Of a stretch of DNA of 64,000 bases, positions 26,610 through 35,715 are shown in pieces. Within the stretch, counting starts at the first letter, position 1. Each line of letters begins with the position of its first letter. A program made the position numbers and the translations under genes. Source of the stretch: Nocardia higoensis. GTDB taxonomy: Bacteria > Actinomycetota > Actinomycetes > Mycobacteriales > Mycobacteriaceae. The stretch spans positions 372,001-436,000 of the forward strand of contig NZ_JADLQN010000001.1 in NCBI RefSeq assembly GCF_015477835.1, given 5' to 3'. The notes beneath the pieces were generated by a model. That model had not been told where the DNA came from. It searched no databases and worked only from the letters and a program-made list of their open reading frames with translations.

Positions 26610-26629
26610 ACACATGTCCACTCGTGTCC
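26610..26629. promoter_or_regulatory. candidate operator between the QsdR-like gene and htdZ
   Basis: Two adjacent 10-mers, ACACATGTCC and ACTCGTGTCC, match at seven of ten positions; outer ACAC/GTGT also form a dyad. It lies 12 bases from the regulator start, where it would overlap that promoter and sit upstream of the hydratase. Confidence 0.4.
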
Positions 26630-26703
26630 CAAAAGGAATGGCGTGGCGGCTCGGGCGGTAGTGTACTCGACCGGCGGATCCACCGATCGAAGGAAGATGA
26701 GCT

Positions 26704-27156
26704 ATGCGGGTTTTCGACGGAATCGCCGACCTCGAGAAGGCGGTCGGTGAGCATCTGGGGTACAGCGACTGGTACAGCGTCACCCAGGAGAAGGTGAACC
26801 TGTTCGCCGAGGCAACCGGCGACCACCAGTGGATTCACGTCGATCCCGAACGCGCGGCGCAGGGTCCTTTCGGCGGGCCGATCGCGCACGGATTCCTGAC
26901 GCTGTCGCTGCTGCCGGTGCTCAGCCAGCAGGTGTATCGCGTCGACGGCTTGAAGATGGGCATCAACTACGGCCAGGACAAGGTGCGTTTCCCGTCGTCG
27001 GTTCCGGTCGGCAGTCGCCTGCGGGCCGGGGTCGAACTGCTCGCGGTGGAGCGCGGCGCGACCGGGGCCCGGGTGCGTACCCGGGTCACCGTGCAGGTCG
27101 AGGACGCTCCCAAGCCCGCCTGCGTGGCCGAACACATCTCCGTGATGGTCGACTAG
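26704..27156 (+). CDS. htdZ: MaoC-like (R)-specific enoyl-CoA hydratase, HtdZ type
   Basis: A 150-residue single hot-dog hydratase. FAEATGDHQWIHVDPERA holds the catalytic Asp-His pair of the R-hydratase motif, and PIAHGFLTLSLLPVL and GINYGQDKVRFPSSVPVG follow as in mycobacterial Rv0130 (HtdZ), which my recollection of that sequence matches across its length. It hydrates trans-2-enoyl-CoA to (R)-3-hydroxyacyl-CoA. GAAGGATGAG precedes the ATG. It is divergent from a QsdR-like regulator. Confidence 0.93.
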   Translation: MRVFDGIADLEKAVGEHLGYSDWYSVTQEKVNLFAEATGDHQWIHVDPERAAQGPFGGPIAHGFLTLSLLPVLSQQVYRVDGLKMGINYGQDKVRFPSSVPVGSRLRAGVELLAVERGATGARVRTRVTVQVEDAPKPACVAEHISVMVD

Positions 27157-27253
27157 GAATGGGCGCGCCGTGGCGCGGGATCGGCGAAACGCCCGTCCGC
27201 GCCGCGTCGCCGCCTTAGGATCGTGGCACCCTGACAGCGCCGAAGGGATCCCT

Positions 27254-27697
27254 GTGACAACGACGTCTGCCGTCTCTCCTTCGCCGAAGTGTTCCGTGCC
27301 TGTCCCACGGGTGGCCCGGGCGGTCGCTGTGTGCGCGTGCGCGGCCGGGGTGTCACTCGGGGTGGCGCCGGCGGCGACGGCGGCGGTCACCGGCGTCAAG
27401 GCGCTGCCGAACCTGAGTTTCGGTGCGGCGACCAACTACGGCACCGGCTGCACCGCGACCATTCAGGCCTACGTCACCGATCCGGTCGCTCCGGTCCATT
27501 TCTACGACAACGGGACGGCGCTGGCCACGGTGGCGCCGACCGGCGGTGTCGCCCTGCTGACCTGGATACCGGCCACGCCGGGCGCGCACCGGATCAGCGT
27601 GGTCCAGTCCTCCGATCCCGCGGTCTCCCGGCACGTGGATCTGCCGGTCGGTTACGGCGAGCCGGTCGGCGTCGGCTGCGCGGTCTTCGGCGGCTGA
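27254..27697 (+). CDS. secreted Ig-like domain protein
   Basis: A 147-residue exported protein. After a basic N-region, the hydrophobic stretch VARAVAVCACAAGVSLGVAP ends at ATA-AVTG near residue 43. The mature part is a bacterial Ig-like beta sandwich (VTDPVAPVHFYDNGTALATV, then LTWIPATPGAHRISVVQSSD) with a Cys near each end (GTGCTATIQ, VGVGCAVFGG) that may form a disulfide. GAAGGGA precedes the GTG at 27254. The role is unknown; such proteins are common surface proteins in Nocardia. Confidence 0.8.
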   Translation: MTTTSAVSPSPKCSVPVPRVARAVAVCACAAGVSLGVAPAATAAVTGVKALPNLSFGAATNYGTGCTATIQAYVTDPVAPVHFYDNGTALATVAPTGGVALLTWIPATPGAHRISVVQSSDPAVSRHVDLPVGYGEPVGVGCAVFGG

Positions 27698-27786
27698 ACC
27701 GGGCTGTCGCGGCGCGCGGTCGCCCGCCGGCGCGTGTGCTCATGTCCCTCGCCGCGGATGTCACCGGTCCGTGATATCCAGGTCCG

Positions 27787-29334
27787 ATGAGACCGGCGCG
27801 GGATTCCTATGACGTCGTCGTGGTCGGCGGTGGGCACAACGGCCTGGTGGCCGCGGCCTATCTGGCGCGGGCCGGACGCTCGGTGCTGGTACTGGAGCGG
27901 CTCGACCACCTCGGCGGGGCGGCGGTGTCGCAACGCCCCTTTCCCGGTGTGGAGGCGCGGCTGTCGCGCTATTCGTACCTGGTGAGCCTGCTGCCGCGCC
28001 GCATCGTCGAGGATCTGGGCCTGCGTTTCCGCGTCCGGCGCCGCCGCATCTCCTCCTACACCCCGGTGGGGGAGGGCGGTCTGCTCGTCGACACCGCGGC
28101 GCCCGACCGCACCAGAGCCAGTTTCGTTCGTCTCACCGGGTCGGACCGGGATTTCCTAGCGTGGCAACGTTTCTCGGTGACCACCGGCAGGCTGGCCGAG
28201 CGGGTGTTCGCGACCATGACCGAGCCGCTGCCTACCCGCGCCGAACTGCGCCGCCTGATCGACGACGAACCGACCTGGGAAGCCATCTTCGAACGCCCGC
28301 TCGGCGAGACGATCACCGGCACCTTCGCCGACGACACCGTGCGCGGCGTCGTCTTCACCGATGCGCTGATCGGCACCTTCAGCCACGGCCTCGACCCGAC
28401 GCTGCGGCAGAACCGTTGTTTCCTCTATCACGTCATCGGTGGCGGCACCGGCGAGTGGAATGTGCCGGTAGGCGGTATGGGCGCGTTGACCGACGCGCTC
28501 GCGGACGCGGCGCGGGCCGCGGGCGCGGAACTGGTCACCGGCGCGGCCGTCACGGCGGTGGACAGCGACGGCCGCGTCGCCGAGGTCGGCTACGACGGCG
28601 GTACCGTCGGCGCCCGTCATGTGCTGGTCAATGCCGCACCTCGCGAAGTGGATCGGCTGCTCGGCAGGCCCGCGCGCGAGCACCCGGAGGGCTCCCAGCT
28701 CAAGGTGAACATGGTGCTGCGGCGGTTGCCGAGACTGCGCGATCAGCAGGTCGATCCCCGCGACGCCTTCGCGGGCACCTTCCATGTCGGCGAATCCTAC
28801 CGCCGGCTCGACGAGGTCTATGCGCAGGCAAATGCCGGGACACTGCCCGAGGTGCTGCCGTCGGAATTGTATTGCCACACACTGACCGATCGCTCCATCC
28901 TCTCCGGAGAAGCCGCTACCTCGGGAATGCACACCGTCACCCTCTTCGGTTTGCACACTCCCGCAAGGCTTTTCCGGGAAGATCCGGAGCGCACGCGGGC
29001 CGCCGCCCTCGACGCGGCACTGGCAGGCCTCGACGCCGTGCTCGCCGAACCGCTGGCCGACTGCCTCGCCACCGACGCCGAGGGGCGGCCCTGTCTCGAG
29101 GTCCGGTCCCCGGTGGACCTGGAGCACGACCTGCGGCTGCCCGGCGGGCACATCTTCCACGGTGATCTCCAATTCCCCTGGCGCACGGAAGAATCCGCAA
29201 GTCCGGCCGCTCTCTGGGGCGTGTCCACCGATATCGCGAATGTGCTGATCTGCGGCGCGGGCGCGGTCCGCGGCGGCGGCGTGAGCGGACTCGGCGGCCA
29301 CAACGCGGCGATGGCGGTGCTGGCCGGCCGATGA
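27787..29334 (+). CDS. FAD-dependent oxidoreductase, phytoene desaturase-like
   Basis: A 515-residue NAD(P)/FAD oxidoreductase of the CrtI/RetSat-like group. The dinucleotide motif VVVGGGHNGLVAAAYLARAG begins near residue 12. The mid-region VPVGGMGALTDALADAARAA and the C-terminal FAD segment GVSGLGGHNAAMAVLAGR fit the family. No phytoene synthase or other carotenoid genes are adjacent, so the substrate need not be a carotene. A methyltransferase gene follows on the same strand after about 80 bases. Confidence 0.88.
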   Translation: MRPARDSYDVVVVGGGHNGLVAAAYLARAGRSVLVLERLDHLGGAAVSQRPFPGVEARLSRYSYLVSLLPRRIVEDLGLRFRVRRRRISSYTPVGEGGLLVDTAAPDRTRASFVRLTGSDRDFLAWQRFSVTTGRLAERVFATMTEPLPTRAELRRLIDDEPTWEAIFERPLGETITGTFADDTVRGVVFTDALIGTFSHGLDPTLRQNRCFLYHVIGGGTGEWNVPVGGMGALTDALADAARAAGAELVTGAAVTAVDSDGRVAEVGYDGGTVGARHVLVNAAPREVDRLLGRPAREHPEGSQLKVNMVLRRLPRLRDQQVDPRDAFAGTFHVGESYRRLDEVYAQANAGTLPEVLPSELYCHTLTDRSILSGEAATSGMHTVTLFGLHTPARLFREDPERTRAAALDAALAGLDAVLAEPLADCLATDAEGRPCLEVRSPVDLEHDLRLPGGHIFHGDLQFPWRTEESASPAALWGVSTDIANVLICGAGAVRGGGVSGLGGHNAAMAVLAGR

Positions 29335-29415
29335 CCGAAGACTCTGCCGTGGCAGCCGCGATCAGTTGTACAGTCCGCACGATATCGCCGGATCATCTGC
29401 TTTCAGGAGTTCTGC

Positions 29416-30207
29416 ATGATCGACCTACCTCGCCCCCTGCGCACCGACATATCCACCTCGGCGCGGGTCTGGAATTTCTGGCTGGGTGGTCGAGACTATT
29501 ACGAGGTGGATCGCCTCGCCGGTGAGGCGGGGATGGTGAGCTATCCCGAAATCACCACGATGGCAGCGCAATCCCGGCAATTCCTGATACGGGTGGTTCG
29601 CTGGCTCGCCACCGAGGCCGGGGTGCGTCAGTTCCTCGACATCGGCACCGGCCTGCCGACCATGCAGAACACCCACGAGGTGGCCCAGGCCGCCGCGCCG
29701 GATGCCAAGGTCGTCTATGTCGACAACGATCCGCTGGTGTTGGCCCATGCCAGAGCGTTGCTGGTCAATTCCACGCCCGAGGGCGTGACCACCTATGCCG
29801 AAGCCGATTTCAACGATCCCGAGCCGCTGATCGAGGCCGCCCGCGCGGTGCTGAACTTCGACGAGCCCGTCGCGGTACTGTTCATCGGCGTCCTCGGGCA
29901 CGCCGCCGCCTACTCCGACGCGCTGCGCGCGGTGCACGCCATCATGGCGCCGCTGGCCTCCGGTAGTTATCTGGCGCTCTACGACGGCGCCACCGATGAC
30001 AGCGACTACGTCCGGCTGTGCGAGAACTACTCGAAAACCGGCGGCACGCCGTACACGCCGCGTTCCCCGGAGCAGATCCGCGGCCTGTTCGACGGGCTGA
30101 AGGTCGTCGAACCCGGCGTGGTCCCGATCAATTTCTGGCACACCGACGACGCCGAGCGGGGCGTCCGTGGCGCCTCGGCCTGGGGCGGGGTCGCCCGCAA
30201 GCCATGA
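29416..30207 (+). CDS. SAM-dependent methyltransferase (Methyltransf_19 family)
   Basis: A 263-residue member of the actinobacterial methyltransferase family PF04672 (DUF574). The start carries the signature ARVWNFWLGGRDYYEVDRLA. SAM-binding blocks are FLDIGTGLPTMQNTHEVAQA and VVYVDNDPLVLAHARALL. Substrates are unknown; family members abound in Nocardia and Streptomyces. It converges on the kinase ending at 30226, 18 bases away. Confidence 0.92.
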   Translation: MIDLPRPLRTDISTSARVWNFWLGGRDYYEVDRLAGEAGMVSYPEITTMAAQSRQFLIRVVRWLATEAGVRQFLDIGTGLPTMQNTHEVAQAAAPDAKVVYVDNDPLVLAHARALLVNSTPEGVTTYAEADFNDPEPLIEAARAVLNFDEPVAVLFIGVLGHAAAYSDALRAVHAIMAPLASGSYLALYDGATDDSDYVRLCENYSKTGGTPYTPRSPEQIRGLFDGLKVVEPGVVPINFWHTDDAERGVRGASAWGGVARKP

Positions 30208-30225
30208 TGCGGTCACCCGGCCGCT

Positions 30226-32238
30226 TCAGCCTCGTCGCAGGGTGCCCGCGATCTGGCCGCCGAACAATCCCGGCGTGCTGTAGGCCAGCGAGCCGTCCGC
30301 TTGCAGGCGGACCGTGGAGACCGAGCCCTCGTCGGCGCAATCACGGGCGCTGTCCGGACTGAGCCGGGCGACGAACGTGAGCTGGTCGCCGTTCACATCG
30401 GTGAGCCGCTCGATACGGCTGCACCGGTGGCCGGTGAGCTTGCCGGTATTGCTCGACTGCGCGAGCTCGGCGCCGATTTCGCCCTCCTCGATGGTCAATT
30501 GGATGTCGAAGGTGACCAGGCCGTCGGCTGCCGTACCGCGCCAGGTGCCCACGAAACCGTCCGGGACCGCCGCGGCGGTGGATTCGGTGGTGGTCGCGGC
30601 GGCCGAGGTGGTGGTCCCGGCAGTGGTCGTCGGGATCTGCACGACGGCCGACGGGCTCGCCTCGGTGCCGCCGGGCTGGTCGTCGCGCAGTTGGATGCCG
30701 ATGAAGAACGCGCCCGCGGCGACGGCTACCGCCACCACCGCGAGTGCCGCGATCAGCGGTCCGCGCCCACCCGTCCGATCGATGGCGCGGCCGTCGCCGG
30801 AACGGTCTCGATCGTCGCGGCTGTCACCGACGTGCGACGCGTCGGGATACCCGCTTCCGGACCCACGCGGGCCGGCGGCGGACGCGCCGAATCGATCTCC
30901 CCCTTGTCGGGCGTGGCCCTGCGGCGTGCGGTCGTCGAATCGGTTGCCGCTCGCCGGAACGTATTTGGGAGGGGTGTGGCCGCCGGGCCGGGCAGAGTCC
31001 GGCGGGACGACGCCGGGCCCGGTGAAACCCGACGCGGCCGAGCCGGCGCCCGCCGGGCCGGCAGGGGCGTAACCGGCGGAGCCGGACTGCGCGCCTGCGC
31101 GCCACGGCTCGGCCGGGGTGTGCAGGGCGGTGGGATCCGTGCGGCCGGCGTGGGTACCCGCGCCCCACCGGTCGGTCGCGGGCTGCGCGACCGGGTAGCC
31201 GCCGTTCGAATCCGATTGCGCGGCATCAGAGCCCGAATCGGACCAGGCGGCGGGAGAGTCGTCGCCGAGGGCCGGGCGCCGGTCCTGCGCATAGGGGAGA
31301 GGCTGTGACGCGCCGGTGTGCCCGGCGGCGTCGGCAGGGAACTCGCCGGGCCCGGAATCGAGGTCGAGCAGGCGCACCGCACGCTGGCTGACCTCCTCGA
31401 GCACGGCGGCGGGCAGCCAGCCGGTGCGCTCGTGGGCGCCGAGGCCGCCGAGGTGCTCGAGCACTCGGCGGGGTGTGGGGCGCTCGGCGGGGTCCTTGGA
31501 CAGGCAGGCGGCGACCAACCCGCGCAGCGCATCCGGAATGGCGTCGAGCCGTGGCTCCTCGTAGACGATGCGGAACAGCAGCTGGACCGTGTCGCCGCCA
31601 CCGAACGGACCCTGCCCGCCCGCGGCGTAGGTGAGTACCCCGCCGAGGGCGAACATGTCGCCCGCCGGACCCACGGTCCCACCGGTCACCTGCTCCGGGC
31701 ACATGAAAGCCGGTGAGCCGATGACCTTTCCGGTCGTGGTGAGCGCGGTGTCCTCCACCGCGCGGGCGATGCCGAAGTCGATCACCTTCGGTCCGTCGAC
31801 GGCCAGCAGCACGTTCGACGGTTTCAGATCCCGGTGCACCACCCCGGCTCCGTGCACCGCGACGAGCGCTTCGGCCAGCCCGCGGGCGAGCACGACGAGA
31901 CTGCGCTCGCCGAACGGACCGAATCGCTCGACGGCGTCGGAGAGCGCGATCCCGGCGACGTATCCGGTGGCCAGCCACGGCGGATCGGCGTGCACGTCGG
32001 CGTCGAGCACCGGTGCGGTGCAGGAGCTGCCGACCCGGCGCGCGGCGGCGACTTCCCGCTGGAAGCGTGTACGGAATTCCGGGTCGCTGATCAGATCGGG
32101 CCGGATCACCTTGACCGCGACGGTGCGGCCACCGGCATTGCGACCCAGGTACACCCGCCCCATGCCGCCGACACCCAGCACGCCGAGAAGCCGGTAGTCG
32201 CCGATCCGGCGGGGGTCGTCATGGCCGAGCGGTTGCAT
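30226..32238 (-). CDS. PknB-type serine/threonine kinase with lipocalin-like external domain
   Basis: A 670-residue receptor-like kinase. GVGGMG is at 22-27, the ATP lysine at 43, HRDLKPSN from 135 and DFG at 154-156. A Gly/Pro/Ser-rich intracellular linker of about 200 residues precedes the membrane helix (about 492-516). Outside, a Thr/Ala linker leads to a beta-rich domain (FVGTWRGTAADGLVTFDIQL, then LTGHRCSRIE and GSLAYSTPGLFGGQIAGTLR) that reads like a lipocalin-type barrel. ATG 32238 is used; the ribosome site GAAGGGA is 14 bases upstream, so the start could be slightly earlier. It is divergent from the gluconokinase gene. Confidence 0.9.
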   Translation of the reverse strand: MQPLGHDDPRRIGDYRLLGVLGVGGMGRVYLGRNAGGRTVAVKVIRPDLISDPEFRTRFQREVAAARRVGSSCTAPVLDADVHADPPWLATGYVAGIALSDAVERFGPFGERSLVVLARGLAEALVAVHGAGVVHRDLKPSNVLLAVDGPKVIDFGIARAVEDTALTTTGKVIGSPAFMCPEQVTGGTVGPAGDMFALGGVLTYAAGGQGPFGGGDTVQLLFRIVYEEPRLDAIPDALRGLVAACLSKDPAERPTPRRVLEHLGGLGAHERTGWLPAAVLEEVSQRAVRLLDLDSGPGEFPADAAGHTGASQPLPYAQDRRPALGDDSPAAWSDSGSDAAQSDSNGGYPVAQPATDRWGAGTHAGRTDPTALHTPAEPWRAGAQSGSAGYAPAGPAGAGSAASGFTGPGVVPPDSARPGGHTPPKYVPASGNRFDDRTPQGHARQGGDRFGASAAGPRGSGSGYPDASHVGDSRDDRDRSGDGRAIDRTGGRGPLIAALAVVAVAVAAGAFFIGIQLRDDQPGGTEASPSAVVQIPTTTAGTTTSAAATTTESTAAAVPDGFVGTWRGTAADGLVTFDIQLTIEEGEIGAELAQSSNTGKLTGHRCSRIERLTDVNGDQLTFVARLSPDSARDCADEGSVSTVRLQADGSLAYSTPGLFGGQIAGTLRRG

Positions 32239-32319
32239 CGCGAGCGAGGGTCCCTTCGAATAGAGCTGCCGAAAGGCTACCGATTCACACGCCGCCGCCG
32301 CGACACGCATCATGGGGGC

Positions 32320-32803
32320 ATGGTCGGCAACGCGGTTCCGCCACGGGTGGTGGTGATGGGAGTGTCCGGGTCCGGCAAGACGACGGTCGCCTCGCGCCTG
32401 GCGGCGGCGCTGGGCGTGCCCTTCGCCGAGGGCGACGATTTCCACCCCGCCGCGAACATCGCCGCCATGACGGCGGGTGTCGCGCTCACCGACGCCGACC
32501 GCGCGCCTTGGCTGGCCCGGATCGCCGACTGGCTCACCGGTGCCACCGACGGCGCGGTCGTCAGCTGCTCTGCGCTGGCCCGCGTCTACCGTGACCGCTT
32601 GCGCGCGGATGTGCCGGACCTCGTGTTCGTCCACCTCGACGTGCCTCGCGCCGAATCGGACCGGCGGCTCCGGCATCGCCGCGGGCATTTCATGCCGCCG
32701 TCTCTGCTGGATTCCCAACTGGCGATGCTGGAACCACTCGACGTCCACACCGCAGGTACTGGTCGACCGGGTGGCGGCCTGGCTCCGACGGCGCGGGCTC
32801 TAG
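32320..32803 (+). pseudogene. gntK: gluconokinase with a frameshift near the C-terminus
   Basis: The first 140 or so codons encode a thermoresistant-type gluconokinase: P-loop GVSGSGKTT, FAEGDDFHPAANIAAM, VVSCSALARVYRDRLR and HFMPPSLLDSQLAMLEPLD. After that the frame runs on, antisense to the next gene, with no relation to the family. The expected C-terminal helix, VLVDRVAAWLRRRGL then TAG at 32801-32803, is in another frame. The span is 484 bases, one more than a multiple of three. A small deletion, probably of part of the usual loop, or a one-base error between 32740 and 32755 would explain this. The kinase would phosphorylate gluconate to 6-phosphogluconate. Confidence 0.78.
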
Positions 32804-33594
32804 ATGCTCGGGGCGGGACAGTCTCCCGAGGACACGAGCGGCACGCAGATCCCGGTGGCTTCCGAGAACAGCAGTCCGCCGCCGTAGACGAGGGCGGCGA
32901 CGGCTGTGGCGGCGAAGACCACGACCCAGAACAGGGCGGGCAGCTTGGTCAGCCCGGCCAGCTGGTCGGCGTCGGAGCCCACCGCGCCCGGATTGCCCCA
33001 TCCCCGCCTGCGACCGCGCTGCATCTCGATCACCGGCCGCAGTCCGGCGAAGAGCAGGAACCACGCGGCCAGATACGCGAAGGCGGCCTGCACGATGTCG
33101 GTGCCGAACCAGGAGACCACGAAGATCAGCCCGCCCAGCGTCACCACGGTGAAGGCGCCGTAGAGGTTGCGCACCTTGATCAGGACCGCGGCCAGCAGCA
33201 CGATCGAGGTCCAGAGCATGAGGGTGATCCGATCGGCGCCGAGCAACGCGGCGAACCCCAGGCCGAGCAGCGGCGGCGCGGGGTAGCCGGCCAGCGCGGT
33301 GAGGATCATGCCGGGACCGTAGGGCTTTCCGCTCGACACCGTCAGCCCGGAGGTGTCCGAGTGCAGGGTGATGCGGTCGAGCCTGCGTCCGGTGAGCAGA
33401 GCGGCCAGCGCGTGCCCGCCCTCGTGCACGATCGTGACGACATTGCGGGCCATCCGCCACAGCGGTCCGTAGGACACCAGCAGCAACGCCAGCGCGCCGG
33501 TGACGAGGACCAGCTGCCACGGCGGCGGTTCCTGGGTATTCGTGAGCCGGTCCACGATGGACGCGCCGCGCTCGAAGAATTCGTCGGTCTGCAC
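32800..33594 (-). CDS. M50-like membrane metallopeptidase
   Basis: A 264-residue multi-pass protein with the zinc motif HEGGH at residues 57-61 inside a hydrophobic segment, and about six membrane helices, matching the M50B-like peptidase family of actinobacteria (ARNVVTIVHEGGHALAALLT). The C-terminal zinc ligand is not obvious to me, so activity is inferred. GTG 33594 gives VQTDEFFERG; a GTG at 33615 adds seven residues. Its stop codon shares the palindrome CTAG at 32800-32803 with the convergent gluconokinase. Confidence 0.8.
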   Translation of the reverse strand: MQTDEFFERGASIVDRLTNTQEPPPWQLVLVTGALALLLVSYGPLWRMARNVVTIVHEGGHALAALLTGRRLDRITLHSDTSGLTVSSGKPYGPGMILTALAGYPAPPLLGLGFAALLGADRITLMLWTSIVLLAAVLIKVRNLYGAFTVVTLGGLIFVVSWFGTDIVQAAFAYLAAWFLLFAGLRPVIEMQRGRRRGWGNPGAVGSDADQLAGLTKLPALFWVVVFAATAVAALVYGGGLLFSEATGICVPLVSSGDCPAPSI

Positions 33595-33761
33595 CCGCCG
33601 AACCCTAGCGACCACTCCCGCCCGGCGCAGCGGTCCAGCTCAGCTCGACGGCGTGCGCGGCGCCCGCACGGTGGTCGCGCTCGAGCCCCGGCTCTCGGGC
33701 GGGTGCCGGCTCCCGGGAGGTTCGCGCGGCGGCGGCAGCACGGCCCGCGGCCCGGGCCGGA

Positions 33762-34520
33762 TCAGCCCGCGACAGGCACGGCCTCGGCCTCGGCCTCGGC
33801 GAGTTCTGCCTTCCATGTGCGGAAGCCCTCTTCCGGGCGTCCGCGCCGCCAGTAGCCGGAGATCGAGGACGCCCACTCGGCCGGCACCTCACGCTCGCGG
33901 CGGATGTAGCGGCGCATGTCGTGCATCACCGCCTGTGCCTCGCCGTGGATGAAGACCTGCACCTGCCCTTCGCGCCACGGCGCGGAGCGCACCGCCTCGG
34001 CGAGCAGTTCGCCCGCGGGCCGGTCGCCTCGATGCAGCCAGCGCAGCTCGATGCCCTCGGGGGTGACCAGATCCAGTTCGTCGGTGGGACCGGTGACCTC
34101 GACGAAAGCCAGGCCGACGGCGGTGGTGGGCATGGCCGCCAAACCCGCGGCGATGGCGGGCAGCGCCGCCTCGTCGCCCGCCAGCAGGTGCCAGTCGGCA
34201 TCCGGCCGGGGCGAGTAGGCGCCGCCGGGGCCGTAGACGTCGATGGTCGTGCCGGGCGCGACGGTCGCCGCCCAGGGGCCGCCGATGCCCTCGTCGCCGT
34301 GGTGCACGAAGTCGACGGCGATCTCGCCGGTGGCGGGGTCCACCGAGCGGATGGTGTAGGTGCGCACCACTTCGGCGCCGTCGCGGTCGAAGATGAACTT
34401 GACGTAGGAATCGCTGAATTCGCTCGGACGGAAGTCCTCGCTGGTGAAGTGCACGCGGATCGGGTGTTCGGTGAGCCGTGCGGAACGCAGGACCGTGAGG
34501 GTTGCGCGCTGGCGGGCCAA
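33762..34520 (-). CDS. siderophore-interacting protein (ferric-siderophore reductase)
   Basis: A 252-residue flavin reductase of the ViuB/SIP family, which frees iron from ferric siderophores in the cytoplasm using FAD and NAD(P)H. The FAD segment reads RTYTIRSVDPATGEIAVDFV, then GPWAATVAPGT; the C-terminus has VFIHGEAQAVMHDMRRY and WASSISGYWRRGRPEEGF. It begins with TTG at 34520, preceded five bases away by GGAGG; no better start exists. A likely IdeR box lies 24-42 bases upstream, predicting derepression in low iron. Confidence 0.95.
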   Translation of the reverse strand: MARQRATLTVLRSARLTEHPIRVHFTSEDFRPSEFSDSYVKFIFDRDGAEVVRTYTIRSVDPATGEIAVDFVHHGDEGIGGPWAATVAPGTTIDVYGPGGAYSPRPDADWHLLAGDEAALPAIAAGLAAMPTTAVGLAFVEVTGPTDELDLVTPEGIELRWLHRGDRPAGELLAEAVRSAPWREGQVQVFIHGEAQAVMHDMRRYIRREREVPAEWASSISGYWRRGRPEEGFRTWKAELAEAEAEAVPVAG

Positions 34521-34543
34521 GGGAACCTCCGAGGTCAGGTAAG

Positions 34544-34562
34544 TAAGGTTTGCCTAACCAAG
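34544..34562. promoter_or_regulatory. IdeR/DtxR-type iron box
   Basis: TAAGGTTTGCCTAACCAAG matches the consensus TTAGGTTAGGCTAACCTAA at 14 of 19 positions, including both AGGTT and CTAACC blocks. It lies between 24 and 42 bases upstream of the siderophore-interacting protein start, where iron-loaded IdeR would block the promoter. Confidence 0.75.
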
Positions 34563-34604
34563 GTACCTGGCGGAGGTGTTCCGCGGGTAGCGGCGAGGTT
34601 CGGT

Positions 34605-35681
34605 TCATTCGCTCCGGGAAGCCGGGCGTTCCGCTGCGGTGACCCCGGCGGCCGAGCCGGCATCTTCCGGTTCGGCCCATCCGGATCGTCGGCTCGTGGC
34701 GAGCTCGGCGATGAGTTCGTAGGACCGGGCGCGGTCGTCGATGTCGTAGACGAGGGTGTTGAGCATCAGCTCGTCGGCCTCGGTGCGTCGCAGGAGGTCG
34801 GCGAGCTGGTCGCGCACGGTCTCGGGGGAGCCGAGCACCTGACCGGCGCGCCGCTGCTCGATGAACAGGCGCTCGTGCTCGGTGAATTCGTAGGCGGCGG
34901 CCTGCTCGGGCGTGGCCAGCGCGCGCGGCCTGCCTGCCGCGAGTTGCAGGAAGACGAGGTCGCGGGGTCGGGCGAGTTCCTCGGCGCGCGCGTCGGTGTC
35001 GGCGGCCAGCGCACCGGCCGCCACCATCGCGTACGGGGCCGCCAGTGCGGCCGACGGGCGGAACTCGGCGCGATACAGCGCCAGCGCTGCCTCGGTCGCG
35101 GCCGGGTTGATGTGGTGGGCGAAGGCGAACCGCAGGCCGAGCGCGGCGGCCACCTGGGCGCTGAAACCGCTCGAGCCGAGCAGCCAGATCTCCGGCTCCT
35201 GACCGCGGCCGGGGGTGGCGGTGATGCCGCCGGGGCCGACGCCGCGGAAGAAGCGCAGCAGGTCGGCCAGCTCCTGCGGGAAGTTCTCCGCCGACAGGCC
35301 CGCCTCGGTGCGGCGCAGGGCGCGGGCGGTCGCCTGGTCGGTGCCCGGCGCGCGGCCGATGCCCAGGTCGATGCGTCCCGGATGCAGGGCCTCCAAGGTG
35401 CCGAACTGCTCGGCCACCACCAGCGGCGCGTGATTGGGCAGCATCACCCCGCCCGAACCCACCCGCATCCGGCTGGTCGCCGCCGCCACATGCGCGATCA
35501 CCACCGCGGGCGCGGAACTGGCGATGCCGGGCATGTTGTGATGCTCGGCCACCCAGAAGCGCCGGTAGCCCAGCTCGTCGGTGCGCCGGGCCAGCTCGGT
35601 CGTCGCGGCCAGCCCGGCCGCCGCGCCCGCGCCTTCCTGCACCGGGGCGAGATCGAGCACGGACAGCGGGACGTCGATCAT
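34605..35681 (-). CDS. LLM-class flavin-dependent oxidoreductase (MsnO8-like)
   Basis: A 358-residue luciferase-like enzyme. The start [19 protein letters not shown] and the segments [40 protein letters not shown] and [18 protein letters not shown] are characteristic of the family. It uses reduced flavin; the substrate is unknown. The ATG at 35681 follows CGAGGAG. The C-terminal 25 residues are disordered. It is preceded on the same strand by a DHA2 exporter, with a short-repeat tract in the gap. Confidence 0.92.
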   Translation of the reverse strand: MIDVPLSVLDLAPVQEGAGAAAGLAATTELARRTDELGYRRFWVAEHHNMPGIASSAPAVVIAHVAAATSRMRVGSGGVMLPNHAPLVVAEQFGTLEALHPGRIDLGIGRAPGTDQATARALRRTEAGLSAENFPQELADLLRFFRGVGPGGITATPGRGQEPEIWLLGSSGFSAQVAAALGLRFAFAHHINPAATEAALALYRAEFRPSAALAAPYAMVAAGALAADTDARAEELARPRDLVFLQLAAGRPRALATPEQAAAYEFTEHERLFIEQRRAGQVLGSPETVRDQLADLLRRTEADELMLNTLVYDIDDRARSYELIAELATSRRSGWAEPEDAGSAAGVTAAERPASRSE

Positions 35682-35715
35682 GGGGCTCCTCGGGCGTACA
35701 CGAATTCGGCATTCA

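Noticed and set aside
32804..33855. Continuation of the gluconokinase frame for another 350 codons as a fusion protein
   Set aside because: The extra part is antisense to a membrane protein with a clear HEGGH motif and has no gene-like features; a frameshift explains the data better.
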